A DNA stretch of 7,539 bases from Gammaproteobacteria bacterium RIFCSPHIGHO2_02_FULL_42_13. Lineage in GTDB: Bacteria > Pseudomonadota > Gammaproteobacteria > UBA12402. Shown piece by piece: positions 4,476 through 7,539 of this stretch. The notes beneath the pieces were generated by a model. The model was given only the letters and a program-made list of their open reading frames with translations, searched no databases and had not been told where the DNA came from. A program made the position numbers and the translations under genes. Numbering within the stretch: position 1 is the first letter of the stretch; each line of letters begins with the position of its first letter. The DNA is taken from the NCBI GenBank assembly GCA_001801405.1, contig MGXQ01000052.1, positions 1 to 7,539 on the forward strand, written 5' to 3'.

Positions 4476-6809
4476 ATGTCAAAAAAATGGACACGATGGA
4501 TCTCGCTGTTTTTGCTCGCCCTATTTTGTAGCATAACATTTGCCAAGGCGAATCTTGCCGAATTAAATGGCGCCTCAAACGCATCAACATTTGATGTACA
4601 ACATGCCAATCGAATACTAGACAAGCTCAGCATTCAATTATCGATCGTCGATGTCAATCCTCAGAATTTAGAAAGGGCATCGAGCATATTAAGCCGATTA
4701 CAAAAAGATGCGCAAGAATGCGTTAATCAATCACAAAGCGACATCGCAAAACTGGACGACCAAATAGAAGAAACAAAACCAGGCGCACAAACGAATACGC
4801 CATTTATACAATATGTTCAGTCCAAAAAAATGGAACTATACGCACAAAAATCTGAATGTAAATTATTCGTCTTGCGCTCTGGAGAAGCACTAACCGCATT
4901 TCAAACAACGGTAAAAAACTTAAGCGCAAAACGTTTGCTGACGGTCAAACCAGATTTTTGGTCAAACCTCATCACTGGTATCACTGAAATTAAACAAATT
5001 CCAAAAAACTTTAATGCACAACTTTTCTTAGAATATGGCGGATGGAAAACCATCCATACGCCGCTTGCGCTTGGATTATTAGGGATTTTTCTCTTAGCAG
5101 GACTGGTTGTCGGCATACAATTAAATTTTTCACTCGACAATTACTTAAGCCAATTAAAAATCATCGAAACATTTTCCGAAAAAATAAACTTGGCCATATT
5201 GAGCACCTGTAAAAGATATGTTACGCCCATTATTATATTGGCGATATTAACTGCGGATATTACCGTATTGAGCGACCCTTCTCATCTCGAATCATATTTA
5301 CTGACCATTGTGTCTGGCACATTTGTTTACGCAGTTCTATCAGCGCTCATTTATTTCTTTTTCCTTCCCTTTCATGGATTACCACCCGTCAGTGGATTAT
5401 CCGAAAGTGTTGCGCATCCTTTGTTGACGCGACTGCGTTTTTTGCTCGCACTATGCTTGTTCGGCTTTATTTTTTACATATTATTTCATGACCAGCCATT
5501 CCCGGACTCATTCATGAGTTTGGTTCACACGACTTTTATCACGCTGCTCATTATCAATTTAATCAGTATTCTCTGGCTGATCAATCGTATCCCGAAAATA
5601 TTAAATCATCACCCCAGCGTGCGTATTATCATTAGTTCATTGCTAACCGTCGCATTGATCACGCTTGTCGCAGCCGAATGGTTTGGCTATCAACAACTCG
5701 TGTCATATATGTTGCAAGGCATTACACTCACGTTGCTCTTTGGTTTCATTGCATGGCTATTACATAAAATATCAATTGGTACGCTGCGCGGCGTCGTACA
5801 AAACTCCTCTGCTTTTCCAGAAATCATACGACACCAACTTGGTGTCAAACGTTATGAAAGAATTCCTGAGTTATTATGGCTTCATATTGTATTATATATC
5901 GTTATTTGGGGTGGATTTTCGCTTGTTTTACTGAGAGTTTGGAAGTTATCGGAAGCACATTTTCAGGCGCTCATGGAAACACTGGCCAATGGATTTAAAA
6001 TCACCGGCATGTATCTCATACCCGCAAGAATATTTTCTGCATTTGTTTTTTTTGTTGTTTCGTTTTTGCTGATCCGCTGGGTTCGCAATACTCTCGAACA
6101 CCCTAACAAAGAAGTGCGGGATGTCGGCGCACAACAAGCACTCGCCGCCATTGTCGCTTACACCAGCATCTGTGTTGTGATACTCATCAGTTTACTAATG
6201 GCGGGTGTTGACTTCGCCGGACTCGCTATTATTGCGGGCGCACTCTCCGTGGGTATTGGTTTTGGCTTACAAAACATTGTAAATAATTTTTTGTCCGGCA
6301 TTATTTTATTACTAGAAAGACCTATTAAACCTGGCGATCGTGTATCCATTAATGGCGTCGAAGGTTTTGTAAAACGTATTCACATTCGATATACACAAAT
6401 TCGCACATTAAAATATTCGGATTTAATTGTGCCCAACTCGGAAATAATTTCAAAGCAAATTACAAACTTAATGTTTCAAGATATCAGCGGACGCGTTCAT
6501 ACATCAGTGGGTGTTGCATATGATTCTGATACCGACCTCGTGCAAGAATTATTGCTCAGCGTCGTTAACGATCACCCTGAGGTCATTAAAGATGATCCGT
6601 CGAGACAATTCTCCGTATTTTTTACCGCATTTGGCGACAACAGTCTGAAATTTGATGTGTACTGCGTCATTCGAAACATTAATTTAAAATTCATCGTGAG
6701 AAGCGAATTAAATATCGCCATTAACAAAATCTTCAAACAGCACGGTATTTCAATTGCATTTCCGCAACGCGATTTACATATCAAGGAATGGCCGGGAATG
6801 CCAAAGTGA
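4476..6809 (+). CDS. large MscS-family mechanosensitive channel
   Basis: This is probably an inner-membrane channel opened by membrane tension, releasing solutes on hypo-osmotic shock. The 777-residue product starts with a signal peptide (1-25, cleavage after AKA likely). A periplasmic, mostly helical domain (about 26-190, two cysteines) follows; it may be of the DUF3772 type, but that is uncertain. By eye there are about ten hydrophobic segments at 194-215, 248-267, 276-298, 317-338, 350-370, 380-400, 410-429, 464-486, 513-535 and 556-579. The pore helix is at 580-613 (GALSVGIGFGLQNIVNNFLSG). The beta domain follows with ERPIKPGDRV (614-623), VEGFVKRI and IVPNSEIISK (651-660), then the C-terminal vestibule. 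The eleven-segment plan recalls MscK/MscM, but the periplasmic part is much shorter. No strong Shine-Dalgarno precedes the ATG; only GGA at 4464-4466. It diverges from hemX. Confidence 0.88.
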   Translation: MSKKWTRWISLFLLALFCSITFAKANLAELNGASNASTFDVQHANRILDKLSIQLSIVDVNPQNLERASSILSRLQKDAQECVNQSQSDIAKLDDQIEETKPGAQTNTPFIQYVQSKKMELYAQKSECKLFVLRSGEALTAFQTTVKNLSAKRLLTVKPDFWSNLITGITEIKQIPKNFNAQLFLEYGGWKTIHTPLALGLLGIFLLAGLVVGIQLNFSLDNYLSQLKIIETFSEKINLAILSTCKRYVTPIIILAILTADITVLSDPSHLESYLLTIVSGTFVYAVLSALIYFFFLPFHGLPPVSGLSESVAHPLLTRLRFLLALCLFGFIFYILFHDQPFPDSFMSLVHTTFITLLIINLISILWLINRIPKILNHHPSVRIIISSLLTVALITLVAAEWFGYQQLVSYMLQGITLTLLFGFIAWLLHKISIGTLRGVVQNSSAFPEIIRHQLGVKRYERIPELLWLHIVLYIVIWGGFSLVLLRVWKLSEAHFQALMETLANGFKITGMYLIPARIFSAFVFFVVSFLLIRWVRNTLEHPNKEVRDVGAQQALAAIVAYTSICVVILISLLMAGVDFAGLAIIAGALSVGIGFGLQNIVNNFLSGIILLLERPIKPGDRVSINGVEGFVKRIHIRYTQIRTLKYSDLIVPNSEIISKQITNLMFQDISGRVHTSVGVAYDSDTDLVQELLLSVVNDHPEVIKDDPSRQFSVFFTAFGDNSLKFDVYCVIRNINLKFIVRSELNIAINKIFKQHGISIAFPQRDLHIKEWPGMPK

Positions 6810-6821
6810 CTAGCCGCGAGC

Positions 6822-6849
6822 TTTTACAATTCTGTTCGTATGTTATAAT
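6822..6849 (+). promoter_or_regulatory. probable sigma-70 promoter of ftsY
   Basis: TATAAT at 6844-6849 is a perfect -10 box, extended by TG at 6841-6842. TTTTAC/TTTACA at 6822-6828 can serve as a -35 with a 15-16 base spacer, which is short but tolerable with an extended -10. Transcription would start near 6856, about 52 bases before the ftsY ATG. No terminator hairpin is visible between the channel gene and this site, so read-through is possible. Confidence 0.68.
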
Positions 6850-6889
6850 GTTATCTGATAGCCATGACTAACAAATACTCACTCCTTCT

Positions 6890-6895
6890 AAAAGG
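6890..6895 (+). promoter_or_regulatory. ribosome binding site of ftsY
   Basis: AAAAGG lies 12 bases before ATG 6908-6910, a long spacing. It is only four bases before an out-of-frame ATG (6900-6902) that opens an eight-codon frame ending at TAA 6924-6926, across the ftsY start. No other in-frame ATG exists after the upstream TAA at 6869-6871, so 6908 remains the start. Confidence 0.5.
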
Positions 6896-6907
6896 TTAAA
6901 TGCGTTC

Positions 6908-7539
6908 ATGTCACTCTGGAAAATAACAAAAGAAACTCCTTCATTTTTTTCGCGACTTAAAACTGGGTTAACAAAAACTCGCCAGAGTTTAGTCGGCGGG
7001 ATAGCCAATGCCCTCATGGGTAAAAAAACACTAGATGCCGCGGTTTTAGAAAATTTAGAAACGCAACTATTAACAGCGGATATGGGCGCCATTGTCACTC
7101 ATCGAATTATTCAACAATTAACAGAACGCATTTCACGAAAAGAAATTCATGATCCCAATAATGTTTTTACCACACTCAAATCCGTGTTATTCGATATTTT
7201 AAAACCCGTGGAACAACCTCTCACTCTCTCACATCACCCGCAGGTTATTTTAATGGTCGGCGTTAATGGCTCGGGCAAAACAACCACCATTGGTAAGCTT
7301 GCACATCATTTTCAACAGAATGGCCAAACCGTCATGCTGGCAGCAGGTGACACATTTCGCGCGGCAGCTGTCGAACAACTACAGATCTGGGGAGAGCGCA
7401 ACAAAATTCCCGTAATTGCGCAAAAAAATGGCGCCGATAGTGCCGCTGTCATTCTTGATGCCTTACAAGCTGCCCGTGCACGTAATATTGATGTGCTGAT
7501 TGCCGACACGGCAGGACGTTTGCATACACAAGACAATTT
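6908..7539 (+). CDS. ftsY: signal recognition particle receptor FtsY (partial, 3' end beyond window)
   Basis: FtsY is the membrane-associated GTPase that docks SRP-ribosome complexes at the Sec translocon. The first 210 codons are present and the frame runs off the right edge. Visible parts are a short amphipathic N-terminus (FFSRLKTGLTKTRQSL, 13-28), the helical N domain, then the G domain. The G domain shows the P-loop GVNGSGKTT (118-126), the DTFRAAAVEQL insertion-box start (148-158) and DTAGR (200-204). These match the E. coli NG domain closely. The long acidic A domain of E. coli FtsY (about 195 residues) is missing: only about 12 residues precede the conserved core. A and N-domain truncated forms starting at this helix are known to be functional in E. 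coli, so this is a compact receptor, not a fragment. The start is fixed by an upstream in-frame stop. It is not co-directional with hemX but follows the channel gene. Confidence 0.96.
   Translation, partial: MSLWKITKETPSFFSRLKTGLTKTRQSLVGGIANALMGKKTLDAAVLENLETQLLTADMGAIVTHRIIQQLTERISRKEIHDPNNVFTTLKSVLFDILKPVEQPLTLSHHPQVILMVGVNGSGKTTTIGKLAHHFQQNGQTVMLAAGDTFRAAAVEQLQIWGERNKIPVIAQKNGADSAAVILDALQAARARNIDVLIADTAGRLHTQDN

Noticed and set aside
4237..4590. A 117-codon open frame on the minus strand across the hemX upstream region
   Set aside because: It is translated repeat sequence (AWVKRSETQ and RPLAAELL come from the palindromes) and runs antisense into the start of the channel gene; no family resemblance and no start signal.
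6810..6843. Terminator of the channel gene
   Set aside because: The sequence after the stop has no GC-rich inverted repeat followed by T residues.

Overview
The window reads as a chromosomal segment of a gammaproteobacterium of moderate-to-low GC. The hemX and hemY families and the def-fmt-rsmB gene order are typical of that class. The genus cannot be fixed from this sequence. The density of palindromic repeats, some inside housekeeping genes, resembles what is known from intracellular or host-associated bacteria, but that is only a lead.

Layout. The left 4.2 kb is one block of minus-strand genes. In transcription order it runs hemX, a shortened hemY, def, fmt, rsmB. Junctions are tight: hemX/hemY and fmt/rsmB overlap by four bases (ATGA), and def/fmt overlap by one base (TAATG). 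Only hemY/def is separated, by 69 bases holding a repeat. A 252-base divergent region (4224-4475), full of repeats, separates hemX from a plus-strand gene for a large MscS-family mechanosensitive channel. A short gap with a strong promoter-like sequence leads to ftsY, which is cut by the right edge. No gene-free stretch exceeds 300 bases.

Functions. Def and Fmt are the two halves of the N-formylmethionine cycle: Fmt formylates initiator Met-tRNA and Def removes the formyl group from new proteins. RsmB methylates 16S rRNA. HemX and HemY are inner-membrane proteins of the haem gene neighbourhood, here without hemC and hemD directly upstream. FtsY is the signal recognition particle receptor. This is a core-genome neighbourhood, with no phage, transposase, CRISPR or defence genes.

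The unusual part is the repeats. GC-rich palindromes lie in two intergenic regions and apparently also inside two essential-type genes without breaking the frame. One is a cluster of four hairpins at the 5' end of fmt, adding about 53 codons. The other is a 53-base palindrome in rsmB, encoding a serine/alanine-rich loop. A 28-base unit of the fmt cluster recurs exactly upstream of hemX. A 39-base unit occurs both upstream of hemX and beside the point where hemY stops after 81 codons. Together this suggests small non-autonomous palindromic elements, comparable in behaviour to Rickettsia palindromic elements, that have spread in this genome and reshaped coding sequences.
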